In this document: positions 1-7,169 of the stretch, in pieces
How positions within the stretch are numbered: position 1 is the stretch's first letter
How the letters are laid out: each line of letters begins with the position of its first letter
Assembly: GCA_021817825.1 (NCBI GenBank)
Contig: JAKAFS010000021.1
Location: 1 to 46,820 of the forward strand
Source of the DNA: Deltaproteobacteria bacterium
GTDB lineage: Bacteria; Desulfobacterota; Syntrophia; Syntrophales; UBA5619
Length of the DNA stretch: 46,820 nucleotides
Direction: 5' to 3'
Notes under the pieces: model-generated
Database searches by the model: none
Seen by the model: only the letters and a program-made list of their open reading frames with translations
What the model was told of the DNA's origin: nothing
Position numbers and translations under genes: made by a program

Positions 1-202
1 TCTTAGGCGGCCTACATCATGTTCGTGCCGCCTGCGGGGCACGAACGGAGCGCGCTGAACGATCGCTGGTCCTCGCCGCAAGCGGCTCGAACCAGCGATC
101 GAACCGCACCGCCTACGGCGGCTCCGCCCCCATTGTCACGGTAGCTGCAATAAATTGCATCTCCCGCGCCCAAGGGGGTGCGGTTCATCGCGCTCCGTTC
201 GG
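1..202. repeat. Nested inverted repeats, possibly a degenerate attC site
   Basis: No gene is visible upstream of the first coding region. The stretch holds two perfect hairpins, 21-29 with 38-46 (arm GTTCGTGCC) and 61-70 with 91-100 (arm GATCGCTGGT). A longer inverted pair, 42-60 with 183-201, has one mismatch in 19. The first hairpin sits between 5-base spacers (ATCAT and GGAGC), the geometry of an integron attC site, but the outer AAC and GTT core triplets are missing, so it could only be a decayed site. The integron reading is an inference; the repeats themselves are plain in the sequence. Confidence 0.35.
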
Positions 203-214
203 CAAAGGGAAGAA

Positions 215-1054
215 ATGATTAAAAGATCGCTAACCCTGATAACTCTTCTGATCTTCATCCTCCCATGGACGGCCTTCGCAGATCAGAACGAAGACAATAC
301 TTGGTTCTATTCCGTCAAGAACAATAAAGAGAAATCGAAACGGGCCTACTTGTTGGTTTCCTCTCCCGATAAGAAAGAAAGGAGGGTTATGGTCACTAGT
401 GAGTGTGAGCGCCCCTATTACGCCGAGGGCACCTACGGAACGTGTACGCATAAAGTCAGTGTCCAATCGCCAGGTGGCACCAATTTCAAACTGAATACTG
501 GAGAGGACGTCGTTATGGTTCAGTTCACCTATGATGCACCTCTCATCCTTGCAACCATCGAGTATGGCTGCTGTACCGGTTCAGACATCGCAAGATTCTA
601 TACGGACAAAGGTGAATACATTGGTGCTATAAGGGGCTACGGCATATCAACCCGTACGAATGGAAGCAACGTCATCGAAAGAACCTTCAGTATGGGTAAT
701 GGTACACGGTACCGAGACAGAATCCTTCTTCTTGTTCAGGCATCGGAAAAAGACAAGGACTTCAAAACCTGGACATACGGACCTGACGGCAAGAGCAAAA
801 CCATGCCAGTTTTGCTCAAGGTTCCCAATACCGAAGATTGCGAAGACTGGCATGTTGATGATTTTGTGGCATATGGCGATCGGCAGGACATCACCTTGAA
901 GTTGAAAGGAGTTTGGTGCAGGGACAGGGAAGGCGACAGGGAGCAGTACTTCGGCTGTGCTCTCTCCGACAAGTCGGTTGCCTGCCATCCTGTCGAAGTT
1001 ATTAAGTCGAAAGAGACGGGTGCCATGACAATAAAGGATAGCATAGAGAAATGA
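215..1054 (+). CDS. Secreted protein of unknown function
   Basis: A 279-residue protein of no family I recognise. The start at 215 is chosen because an AAGGGAAG ribosome site lies just upstream and the product then begins with a classical signal peptide (MIKR followed by a long hydrophobic run, cleavage probably after AFA near residue 22). An upstream ATG at 155 would put 20 unlikely residues before it. The mature part is soluble, rich in charged residues and Tyr, with several cysteines (including a CC pair near residue 118) that could form disulfides outside the cytoplasm. Base composition is lower in GC than the metabolic genes nearby. Its stop codon is followed within 3 bases by an attC-like site, so it may be an integron cassette gene. 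Confidence 0.7.
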   Translation: MIKRSLTLITLLIFILPWTAFADQNEDNTWFYSVKNNKEKSKRAYLLVSSPDKKERRVMVTSECERPYYAEGTYGTCTHKVSVQSPGGTNFKLNTGEDVVMVQFTYDAPLILATIEYGCCTGSDIARFYTDKGEYIGAIRGYGISTRTNGSNVIERTFSMGNGTRYRDRILLLVQASEKDKDFKTWTYGPDGKSKTMPVLLKVPNTEDCEDWHVDDFVAYGDRQDITLKLKGVWCRDREGDREQYFGCALSDKSVACHPVEVIKSKETGAMTIKDSIEK

Positions 1055-1056
1055 AG

Positions 1057-1112
1057 GCCGAACTACACGTTCCACCGGATCGCTTACGCTCCCGGTGAAC
1101 TCGGCGTTATCT
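1057..1112 (+). repeat. attC-like integron recombination site
   Basis: Order seen: GCCGAAC (1057-1063), 5-base spacer, GTTCCACCGG (1069-1078), 13-base loop, CCGGTGAAC (1092-1100), 5-base spacer, GTTATCT (1106-1112). The inner arms pair with one extra unpaired C on the left arm, like the extrahelical bases typical of attC. The outer AAC and GTT triplets are complementary. The bases after GTT differ from the left core, as expected when they come from the next cassette. It directly follows a gene stop codon. No integrase gene is in the window. Confidence 0.55.
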
Positions 1113-1122
1113 GGGGAGTTCG

Positions 1123-1179
1123 GGGGACAGTTTACTCAATTAGCGCATTGGTGGAAATAATTATGGGTATCCTGTCCCC
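1123..1179. repeat. GGGGACAG / CTGTCCCC bounded repeat
   Basis: An inverted pair GGGGACAG (1123-1130) and CTGTCCCC (1172-1179) encloses 41 bases. Repeats with these ends are commonly found beside IS200-like (REP-associated) transposases in Deltaproteobacteria; that link is family knowledge, and no transposase is present here. The inside of the element recurs at 1481-1528. Confidence 0.4.
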
Positions 1180-1185
1180 GGAAAT
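1136..1185 (+). repeat. Direct repeat, copy A
   Basis: A 50-base stretch starting TCAATTAGCGCATTGGT that returns almost unchanged at 1481-1528 (two single-base changes in the first 30 positions and a 2-base length difference). Between the copies, 1186-1480, I see no gene and no recognisable RNA, only short GGAAATC/GATTTC inverted motifs near 1180-1215. Confidence 0.7.
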
Positions 1186-1480
1186 CCCCCGGAAATCCGG
1201 AAATCGGATTTCGGTTTAAAACGCATTCCCTTGCCAACTCGCCTCCGCACCCGCCCATAAAGTTGGCACATCGGAGAGAAATCCCCAAAGAAAAACCTTG
1301 AAAACCCTCACGAATACGGCATATATTGCTCCCGGCATGCACCTTGCTTTGCTGAAAGGCAATTCACAAATATGACGACGGCCCTGGCAAATTGCCGTAG
1401 TGGTATAGGTGCCTGCTGCTGGAATGTGAAGGCTAAGGTTGTGGATCGCTTTTCCGGGTGCGCAGTGATCATTCCTTAGC

Positions 1481-1528
1481 TCAATTAGCGCATTGGTCGA
1501 AATAATTATGTATCCTGTACCCAGAAAT
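1481..1528 (+). repeat. Direct repeat, copy B
   Basis: Second copy of the 1136-1185 repeat, lying just before the ribosome site of the following small secreted-protein gene. It has lost the CTGTCCCC end (here CTGTACCC). It may mark a duplication or insertion boundary and could carry upstream signals for the gene at 1553. Confidence 0.7.
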
Positions 1529-1552
1529 CAGAAATCCCGCAGGAGCTGCGAT

Positions 1553-1963
1553 ATGAAAACTCGGTTTAGTGCAACTTCGTTTAGTGTGCTTCGCAAAACC
1601 GGCGCGATGGCCCTGCTGTTCGCGATACTCCTCCAAGTTCCGCTGACGGCCCACGCCTATAAAGTGGTGGTGCAGAACCCTTTCAATTTTACCGCAATTG
1701 TAACGCTATATTATGGTATTTTTGGTAATCATCCACTTCAAATTGATCCAAATAGCTCAGAGACTTTTGATACAACTTTTTTATGTGCACAAGGTCTTGA
1801 TGGGCATAAAAAAGGAAGTAGCGCTAATTTTCAAGGTACGGATATGTTTGGCACTTGGTATGATTTCCCCTCATTCGGCGCATCACGTTGCGGTGATGTG
1901 AATTTTAAAATTTGTAAAATGCCGGAAGGTAGCTCGAAGGAATATTCCTTCTGTACATATTAA
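1553..1963 (+). CDS. Small secreted protein of unknown function
   Basis: A 136-residue protein with an N-terminal signal peptide: basic start MKTRF, hydrophobic run, AHA cleavage motif near residue 36. The start at 1553 is set by AGGAG at 1541-1545 seven bases upstream; an ATG at 1493 would lie in the direct repeat. The mature domain of about 100 residues has five cysteines, suggesting disulfides in the periplasm or outside the cell, and no transmembrane segment. From about 1690 the DNA becomes strongly AT-rich, unlike its surroundings, a sign of recent transfer. I do not recognise the family. Confidence 0.7.
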   Translation: MKTRFSATSFSVLRKTGAMALLFAILLQVPLTAHAYKVVVQNPFNFTAIVTLYYGIFGNHPLQIDPNSSETFDTTFLCAQGLDGHKKGSSANFQGTDMFGTWYDFPSFGASRCGDVNFKICKMPEGSSKEYSFCTY

Positions 1964-1987
1964 AGCCCTGCAAACGGATTCTATCGT

Positions 1988-2083
1988 CACCGCCGCCGGG
2001 CCGCCGACCGGAGACGCATTCCGCGTCATTTCGCAGCTGATGAAAAAGGCGTTCATGTCCACGAGAAAGATGACTCTTTGCAT
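1988..2083 (-). pseudogene. dinB: Truncated 5' end of DNA polymerase IV gene
   Basis: Read leftward from 2083, the first 32 codons encode the N-terminus of a Y-family DNA polymerase (translesion synthesis). The metal-binding block FLVDMNAFFISCE contains the catalytic Asp of the FxVDMDAFF motif, followed by a GGPAAV segment equivalent to the family's GKPxAV. Homology stops abruptly near 1988 and the frame runs into unrelated sequence next to the AT-rich gene at 1553. No remainder of dinB occurs to the left within the window, so this is a gene cut by insertion or deletion. The product cannot be functional. Confidence 0.6.
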
Positions 2084-2173
2084 CAGCTTCGGCTCGCGAA
2101 AGGGAGAAAATAATCCAGGTGCGGCAAAGGGCGCCATACTCCGTTGTTCTGATCCGTTTTGTATCCCTTGGCC

Positions 2174-2704
2174 TCAGAGTTTCTTGAACCGGGCCAGGGC
2201 GGCCCGTTTCTGCTTGGAAAGCCGGTGGGCGGGCCCCTTCTTTTTTGCGGCGCTGCTGCGGTCGTCGTCCTCTTCCTCTTCGGGATTGGAACCTACAGCG
2301 GGTGCCGGTTCCGCGGCGAGCCTTTCGAGGCGGGTGGTAAAGGCCGGGGAGTCGATGGCGGTCTTTCCGCGCCGGTCGGCAAAAACGGCGATCTCCCGGT
2401 CCGAGGTGACGACCAAAGTCTCTTCCCCTCCGGCCGCCTCGACCAGCCGCTTGATCACCTCGTCGGCCTTTTCCCCCAGGCGCGAGTAGATGATCTGTAC
2501 CCCTCCTGCAAGGTCCCGTTCCTCCTGGGGCGAGCCTCCCTTCCAGCCGTCGAAGACGACGGTGATCCGGTGTCCCTTCCGCTTTCGGTAGCGGGCGAGG
2601 CTCAAAACGAGGGCGCGCCGGCCCGCTTCGAGACTGAGCCGTTCCTGGCCGCGCAAGGCGTCCGATTGCCGGATCAGGTTGTAGCCGTCGACGATGATAT
2701 GCAT
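2174..2704 (-). CDS. NYN-domain ribonuclease-like protein (YacP family)
   Basis: A 176-residue cytoplasmic protein. Residues 1-125 form a PIN-like NYN domain of the YacP/DUF901 type: IIVDGYNLI at 3-11 with the metal-binding Asp6, a VVFDGW strand near residue 50, and a VVTSDREI motif near residue 98 carrying further acidic ligands. Bacillus YacP (Rae1) is a ribosome-associated mRNA endonuclease, so an RNA-cleaving role is likely but unproven here. The C-terminal 40 residues are a charged, low-complexity tail with an EEEEDDD run followed by Lys/Arg-rich sequence. The gene is divergent from the acyl-CoA operon on its right. Confidence 0.8.
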   Translation of the reverse strand: MHIIVDGYNLIRQSDALRGQERLSLEAGRRALVLSLARYRKRKGHRITVVFDGWKGGSPQEERDLAGGVQIIYSRLGEKADEVIKRLVEAAGGEETLVVTSDREIAVFADRRGKTAIDSPAFTTRLERLAAEPAPAVGSNPEEEEDDDRSSAAKKKGPAHRLSKQKRAALARFKKL

Positions 2705-2746
2705 GAAAGACCGTCCGCCTTTGGAAAACCGCCCTGTAGGAACCCG

Positions 2747-2775
2747 TTGCCGTCAGGGATAATTTGTGGTATAAA
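2747..2775 (+). promoter_or_regulatory. Sigma-70-type promoter for the acyl-CoA operon
   Basis: TTGCCG at 2747-2752 and TATAAA at 2770-2775 with exactly 17 bases between them, in the divergent gap about 200 bases before the 3-hydroxyacyl-CoA dehydrogenase start. Judged only by match to consensus. Confidence 0.5.
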
Positions 2776-2981
2776 CGCGCTACACCATAGCAGACCGGTA
2801 TTCATTTAACACCAAAAAAGAGACATCCGCAAACGAGGTTAGCTGTCCTTTTCGGAGTAAGGTCTTGATTCACGGGCTTTCGCAAGAGGCTCAGGGGATG
2901 GAAGGTCGACCCAAGGGTCATCACCCACGGCCTTTCCCCGGGCTCGGCGACGGCATTATCACTCACCAGGGAGGATGGGAG

Positions 2982-3842
2982 ATGAAGGAAATCAACAAGG
3001 TATGTGTTTTGGGGGCCGGATTGATGGGCAACGGCATTGCCCAGGTCTGCGCCCAGGCCGGCATGCAGGTGACGATGCGCGACATCGAGCAGCGGTTCAT
3101 CGACGCCGGTATGGCGGCGATCCAGAAGAACCTGAGTCGCGGCGTCAAGAAGGGGGCGCTGAGCCGGGGCGAGATGGAGACCATCCTGGCGCGGGTCAAG
3201 CCGACCCTGGACCTGAAGGAAGCGGTCGCCGATGCCGATTGCGTCGTCGAGGTGGTCGTCGAACTCATGCCGGTGAAAAAGCAGGTTTACACGGAACTGG
3301 AGCAGTATGCCTCTCCTGATTGCTATTTTTTCACCAATACGTCGGGGTTGAGCATCACCGAGATGGCGGCGACCACCAAGCGTCCGGATCGCTTCATCGG
3401 GACCCACTTCTTCAACCCCGTGCAGGTCATGACGCTCCTGGAGATCGTCACCGGCTTCGAGACCACCGAGGAGACCGTGGCGGTCGCCAAGGCCTGGGGA
3501 GAGAGACTCGGCAAGGAATGCATCATCGTTCGGGAATCTCCGGCCTTTGTCGTCAACCGGATCCTCTGCACCATGATCAACGAGGCCTTCTTCGTGTTGA
3601 GCGAGGGGCACTCCTCGGCCGCGGAGATCGACAAGGGGATGAAGCTGGGCTGCAACCAACCGATCGGACCTCTGGCCTTGGCCGATTTGATCGGCAACGA
3701 TACGCTCCTGCGCATCCTGGAAGGGCTGAACAAGGAACTGGGCGACAAGTACCGCCCCGCCCCCTACCTGGTGAAGCTCGTCCGGGCGGGCCGTTTGGGC
3801 CGCAAATCGGGCAAGGGCGTCTACGACTATTCCGAGCCTTAG
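2982..3842 (+). CDS. hbd: 3-hydroxyacyl-CoA (3-hydroxybutyryl-CoA) dehydrogenase
   Basis: A 286-residue NAD(P)-dependent enzyme that interconverts 3-hydroxyacyl-CoA and 3-oxoacyl-CoA, the third step of beta-oxidation, in the cytoplasm. The Rossmann motif [10 protein letters not shown] starts at residue 11. GTHFFNPV with the catalytic His is near residue 142. The C-terminal helical domain ends in the family signature [11 protein letters not shown]. Length is right for the monofunctional short-chain (Hbd/PaaH) type. Start 2982 is fixed by AGGGAGGA seven bases upstream; an earlier in-frame ATG at 2865 has no such support. It leads an operon with acyl-CoA dehydrogenase. The substrate chain length cannot be read from sequence. 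Confidence 0.92.
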   Translation: MKEINKVCVLGAGLMGNGIAQVCAQAGMQVTMRDIEQRFIDAGMAAIQKNLSRGVKKGALSRGEMETILARVKPTLDLKEAVADADCVVEVVVELMPVKKQVYTELEQYASPDCYFFTNTSGLSITEMAATTKRPDRFIGTHFFNPVQVMTLLEIVTGFETTEETVAVAKAWGERLGKECIIVRESPAFVVNRILCTMINEAFFVLSEGHSSAAEIDKGMKLGCNQPIGPLALADLIGNDTLLRILEGLNKELGDKYRPAPYLVKLVRAGRLGRKSGKGVYDYSEP

Positions 3843-3868
3843 CCAACCCTTTTCCAAACCGTTTTTCA

Positions 3869-3899
3869 CGCACCCCCGCGGCTTTGCCGCGGGGGTGCG
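3869..3899 (+). terminator. Strong hairpin without U-tract
   Basis: A perfect 13-bp stem, CGCACCCCCGCGG (3869-3881) with its complement (3887-3899) and a 5-base loop, 27 bases after the dehydrogenase stop. No T-run follows, so it may be a processing or mRNA-stabilising structure rather than a true terminator. Confidence 0.45.
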
Positions 3900-4009
3900 C
3901 TCGCAGGCACATTCAAGCAAGCGCACCGTTCATTCCCTTTTCGTAGGGCGGTTTTTTCCGGAAGAGACGTTTTTACCAGACGATCAGCGAGACTTGGGAG
4001 GAACGATCC

Positions 4010-5152
4010 ATGGATTATGACTTCACCGAAGAGCAGCGGATGTTGCAGGACATGGCCCACCGCTTTGCCAAGGACCATTTTCCCGCCCTGTCGCAGCTAA
4101 GCGACGAAGAGGAAAAATACACGCCCGAGATCCGCAAAAAGGCCGCGGCCGAAGGGCTCGTCGGCGCCTGGATTCCCGAGGAATACGGCGGCGCCGGGGC
4201 CGGCTGCATGGGAAATACCATCATCACCGAGGAGCTCTCCAAGTTCGACATGGGGATCGCCCTGAACGTCACGGCCGCCACCTTCGGCTGCGAGGCCATC
4301 TTCCAGTACGGCACCGAGGAGCAAAAAAAGCAGTGGCTGCCGCCCGTCTGCGCCGGCGACTGGGTCGCGGCCGGGGCCTTCACCGAGCCCAACGCCGGGA
4401 CCGACGTCTCGGGCTACCAGACGCGGGCCGTCAAAGACGGAAGCGACTATGTGATCAACGGCAACAAGATGTTCATCACCAACGGGACGGTTTGTGACTT
4501 TATGGTCACCCAGTGCATCACGAATCCCGAAGAAAAGAAACACAACAGCTTCAGCCTCATCATCGTCCCGGCCGACGCCCAGGGGGTGACGCGCAACAAG
4601 ATCCACGGCAAGCTGGGGATCCGGGCGAGCGACACGGCGGAGATCGCCCTGGAGGACGTCCGCGTTCCCCAGGCGAACCTCGTGGGCAAAGAGGGGAACG
4701 GCTTCAAAGAGCTGATGCACTTTTTCGACACGACCCGCGTCATGGTGGCGGCCCAGGCCCTGGGGCTCTCCGAGGCCTGCCTGGAGACGAGCGTCAAGTA
4801 CGTGAAAGAACGGACCGCCTTCGGCCAGCCGCTCGGGGCCTATCAGCTCACCCAACAGAAGCTCACCGAGATGGCGATCCGAATCGAGGCCCTGCGGGGG
4901 CTCGTCTACAGGGCGTCCTGGCTCATCGACCAGGGACGGCCGGACTACACTCTGGCGGCCATGGCGAAGTTCTTCGGCGGCCAGACCGCGGTCTTCTGCG
5001 CCAACTATGCCGTCGAGCTCCACGGCGGCTACGGCTACATCGAGGAGTATCCGGTCCAGAAGTGGTACCGGGACGCCAAGATCCTGGAACTCTACGAGGG
5101 GACCAAGGAAGCGGAGATCATGACCATCGGCCGGACGCTGCAGACGCGTTAG
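4010..5152 (+). CDS. Acyl-CoA dehydrogenase
   Basis: A 380-residue FAD flavoprotein that introduces the alpha-beta double bond into acyl-CoA and passes electrons to ETF or a similar acceptor. It has the full three-domain architecture: N-terminal helices, middle beta domain with the flavin motif FTEPNAGTDVS near 124 and the ITNG motif near 155, and C-terminal helical domain with KERTAFGQPL near 265. The catalytic base is Glu363 in LYEGTKE, as in short/medium-chain enzymes. ATG 4010 follows GGGAGGAA at 3996-4003. It belongs to the beta-oxidation-type operon with the 3-hydroxyacyl-CoA dehydrogenase; the exact substrate is not deducible. Confidence 0.93.
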   Translation: MDYDFTEEQRMLQDMAHRFAKDHFPALSQLSDEEEKYTPEIRKKAAAEGLVGAWIPEEYGGAGAGCMGNTIITEELSKFDMGIALNVTAATFGCEAIFQYGTEEQKKQWLPPVCAGDWVAAGAFTEPNAGTDVSGYQTRAVKDGSDYVINGNKMFITNGTVCDFMVTQCITNPEEKKHNSFSLIIVPADAQGVTRNKIHGKLGIRASDTAEIALEDVRVPQANLVGKEGNGFKELMHFFDTTRVMVAAQALGLSEACLETSVKYVKERTAFGQPLGAYQLTQQKLTEMAIRIEALRGLVYRASWLIDQGRPDYTLAAMAKFFGGQTAVFCANYAVELHGGYGYIEEYPVQKWYRDAKILELYEGTKEAEIMTIGRTLQTR

Positions 5153-5188
5153 AGGGTGCCATCATGGATAGCTATGGGAGATTCCGCT

Positions 5189-5560
5189 ATGAAAAATATT
5201 CTCGTATTTACTATAATTATCGTTGTTGTATCTTTCTCTTCTTTAGCATTCACCAAGAAAGTTGCGAATCCCTTCGGAATGGACTGGAATACAGACGGAC
5301 CATCTAGTAAAAGTTGGATAAAAGTCACAGATATACACTATCTTGATAAGAATTCTGTTAAGAAGACAAACGGCTCTATCTATCAGGCTAGATTATGCAA
5401 TGAAATGAAGATCCCCAAGGGGGGCGTCGTTTGGAATTATTTTAATGTTAGGATAGATTGCAAAACCAAACAAGCATATTCCCTAGTCGATGGTAAATGG
5501 ATGGGGCCAGCTAACCTTACAGACGAAGACAAAGCGGTTATGAAGTATGCCTGCAAGTAA
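5189..5560 (+). CDS. Small secreted protein, surface-adhesin E-like
   Basis: A 123-residue protein beginning MKNILVF with a hydrophobic signal sequence (cleavage around residue 20). Its mature part follows the layout of adhesin-E-like domains: SWIKV, then HYLD..SV, and a late VRIDCKTKQAYSL segment with a paired Cys at the C-terminus (four Cys in total after cleavage region). This match is by eye and weak. The start is supported by GGGAG eight bases upstream; an upstream ATG at 5156 would bury the signal peptide. The gene is markedly AT-rich, sits between two GC-rich acyl-CoA genes, and has no metabolic link to them, so it looks acquired. Confidence 0.6.
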   Translation: MKNILVFTIIIVVVSFSSLAFTKKVANPFGMDWNTDGPSSKSWIKVTDIHYLDKNSVKKTNGSIYQARLCNEMKIPKGGVVWNYFNVRIDCKTKQAYSLVDGKWMGPANLTDEDKAVMKYACK

Positions 5561-5573
5561 CTTCCCTATAAGG

Positions 5574-6620
5574 ATGCAACCCATAAAGACGCGCATCACC
5601 GAACTTTTCGGCATCGAGGTCCCCATTCTTCTGTCCGGCATGAGCTGGATCAGCGTCCCGAAGATGGTCGCCGCCGTCTCCAATGCCGGGGGACTGGGGA
5701 TCCTGGCCACCGGTCCTCTGAACGCCGAACGGACCCGGGCCGCGATCCGGGAGATCCGCTCCCTCACCGATAAGCCCTTCGGCTGCAACGCCACGCTTCT
5801 GTTCCCCGGCGCCGCCGAGAACGCCAAAGTCATGCTCGAAGAACAGGTCCCGGTCATCAACTTCGCCCTCGGCAAGGGGGACTGGATCGTGAAGGCGGCC
5901 CACGGCTACGGCGGCAAGGTGATCGCCACGGTCGTCCACGCCCGGCACGGGAAGCGCGCCGAGGAGTACGGCGTCGATGCCCTCATCGCCACGGGCCACG
6001 AGGCGGCGGCCCACGGCGAGGCGGTGACCTCCCTGGTCCTGGTCCCGAGCCTGGTCGATGCGGTCCGGATCCCGGTCGTCGCCGCGGGCGGCTTTGCCGA
6101 CGGCCGGGGGCTCGCGGCGGCGCTGGCCCTGGGGGCCGAGGGGATCGCCATGGGGACCCGCTTCATGACCACCAAGGAAAGCCCCCTGCACGATAATTTC
6201 AAACGCCTTTCCATCGAAAAGGGGGTCGAAGACACCCTCGCCTCGCCCCGGATCGACGGGATTCCCTGCCGGGTCCTCAAGTCGCAGCCGGCGGAAAGAG
6301 CCGTCCGCCGGGGCCTCGACCCGGTTGCGGCCTTCCGGAACTCCCGGGAGATTGCCACGCTCATGAAAATTCCCTATTGGAAACTCTGCCTGGGGGTGCT
6401 TGCCTCGGGGTGGAAGAACGCCCGCCAGCTGGCCTATATGGCCAACGCCTTCCAGGCCTTCCGCCTGGCCACCGAGGAAGGGGACTTGGCGCAGGGGATC
6501 CTGCCTGTGGGGCAGGCGACGGGCCTTTTGCACGACGAGCCCACGGTGAAAGAGGCGATCGACCGGATCGTCGCCGAGGCGATCGGGTCCCGGGAGCGGC
6601 TGGACGAAAAACTCCTCTGA
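5574..6620 (+). CDS. Nitronate monooxygenase / 2-nitropropane dioxygenase family flavoprotein
   Basis: A 348-residue TIM-barrel FMN enzyme of the NPD/FabK-like group. Features seen: PILLSGMSWISVPKM near the N-terminus, GGLGILATGPL near residue 38, a phosphate-binding ATGHEAAAHG near 146 and PVVAAGGFADGRGLAAALALGA near 173, followed by GTRFMTTKES. Family members oxidise alkyl nitronates or act as enoyl reductases and similar flavin oxidoreductases; in this operon of acyl-CoA enzymes an enoyl- or acyl-thioester-linked role is possible but unproven. The start is uncertain: 5574 is chosen by family alignment; an ATG at 5547 would overlap the preceding gene by 14 bases. Neither has a strong ribosome site. 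Confidence 0.82.
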   Translation: MQPIKTRITELFGIEVPILLSGMSWISVPKMVAAVSNAGGLGILATGPLNAERTRAAIREIRSLTDKPFGCNATLLFPGAAENAKVMLEEQVPVINFALGKGDWIVKAAHGYGGKVIATVVHARHGKRAEEYGVDALIATGHEAAAHGEAVTSLVLVPSLVDAVRIPVVAAGGFADGRGLAAALALGAEGIAMGTRFMTTKESPLHDNFKRLSIEKGVEDTLASPRIDGIPCRVLKSQPAERAVRRGLDPVAAFRNSREIATLMKIPYWKLCLGVLASGWKNARQLAYMANAFQAFRLATEEGDLAQGILPVGQATGLLHDEPTVKEAIDRIVAEAIGSRERLDEKLL

Positions 6621-6735
6621 AAAAGCGATCCGGCGCAACCTTCACCGTGACCCGGCTTTCATCTTTTCCCCGGAATCCGCACCTGCCCTTCGGCCGGACC
6701 TGTTGTCCTCTGATTCCGCTGCCCTGGAACAGCAA

Positions 6736-6782
6736 TAATCGTATACAATATTCTTGACAACCGAAAGGCGTAATCGTATACC
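6736..6782 (+). promoter_or_regulatory. Sigma-70 promoter with repeated GTATAC operator-like sites
   Basis: TTGACA at 6754-6759 and TATACC at 6777-6782 with a 17-base spacer. An 11-base direct repeat TAATCGTATAC (6736-6746 and 6771-6781) brackets the -35 box and overlaps the -10, and each copy contains the palindrome GTATAC typical of GntR/FCD operators. About 380 bases separate it from the selenoprotein start at 7166. The rest of 6621-7165 shows no gene apart from a possible tiny leader frame at 7104. Confidence 0.6.
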
Positions 6783-7103
6783 TAATCGCCCATCGGGTAC
6801 CGGCGGCTTTTTCTGCCCGGCGGCGCTGCGGTCGGTCAGCCAATGAATCGATACTTTTGATTTCAAGATTCTTTTTTACAGATTTCCCTCGGCAGACGGG
6901 TCAAAAGAGATGCCCGCACCTGCCCCCTTGAATGAAATCGGTTCCACAGAACATGAGGAAGATTGATTTCAATATGCACCTCATTTGTCTGCCTCCCTTT
7001 CGTCATCCAGCAGCGGTCTTTGCCGGCCAGGGTTTCCGCTCGGCCGTCCGAAAAAAGTTCACCATTGCCATTGCAAGGGAAAATCGGAGTTCATAAGGAG
7101 GTG

Positions 7104-7169
7104 ATGGAAGACAGGCGAATTGTCGGTTTCAAGGATGTCATTATTCACTGGACAGGAGGATTTCGATGA
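7104..7169 (+). CDS. Possible 21-codon leader peptide
   Basis: A short frame (MEDRRIVGFK..) preceded by TAAGGAGGTGAT at 7094-7105, a near-perfect complement of the 16S rRNA 3' end. Its TGA overlaps the ATG of the selenoprotein gene (ATGA), which would couple translation. Against it: the ribosome site is too close to this ATG (about 2 bases), and the peptide resembles nothing known. Listed because such a strong ribosome site here is otherwise unexplained. Confidence 0.2.
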   Translation: MEDRRIVGFKDVIIHWTGGFR

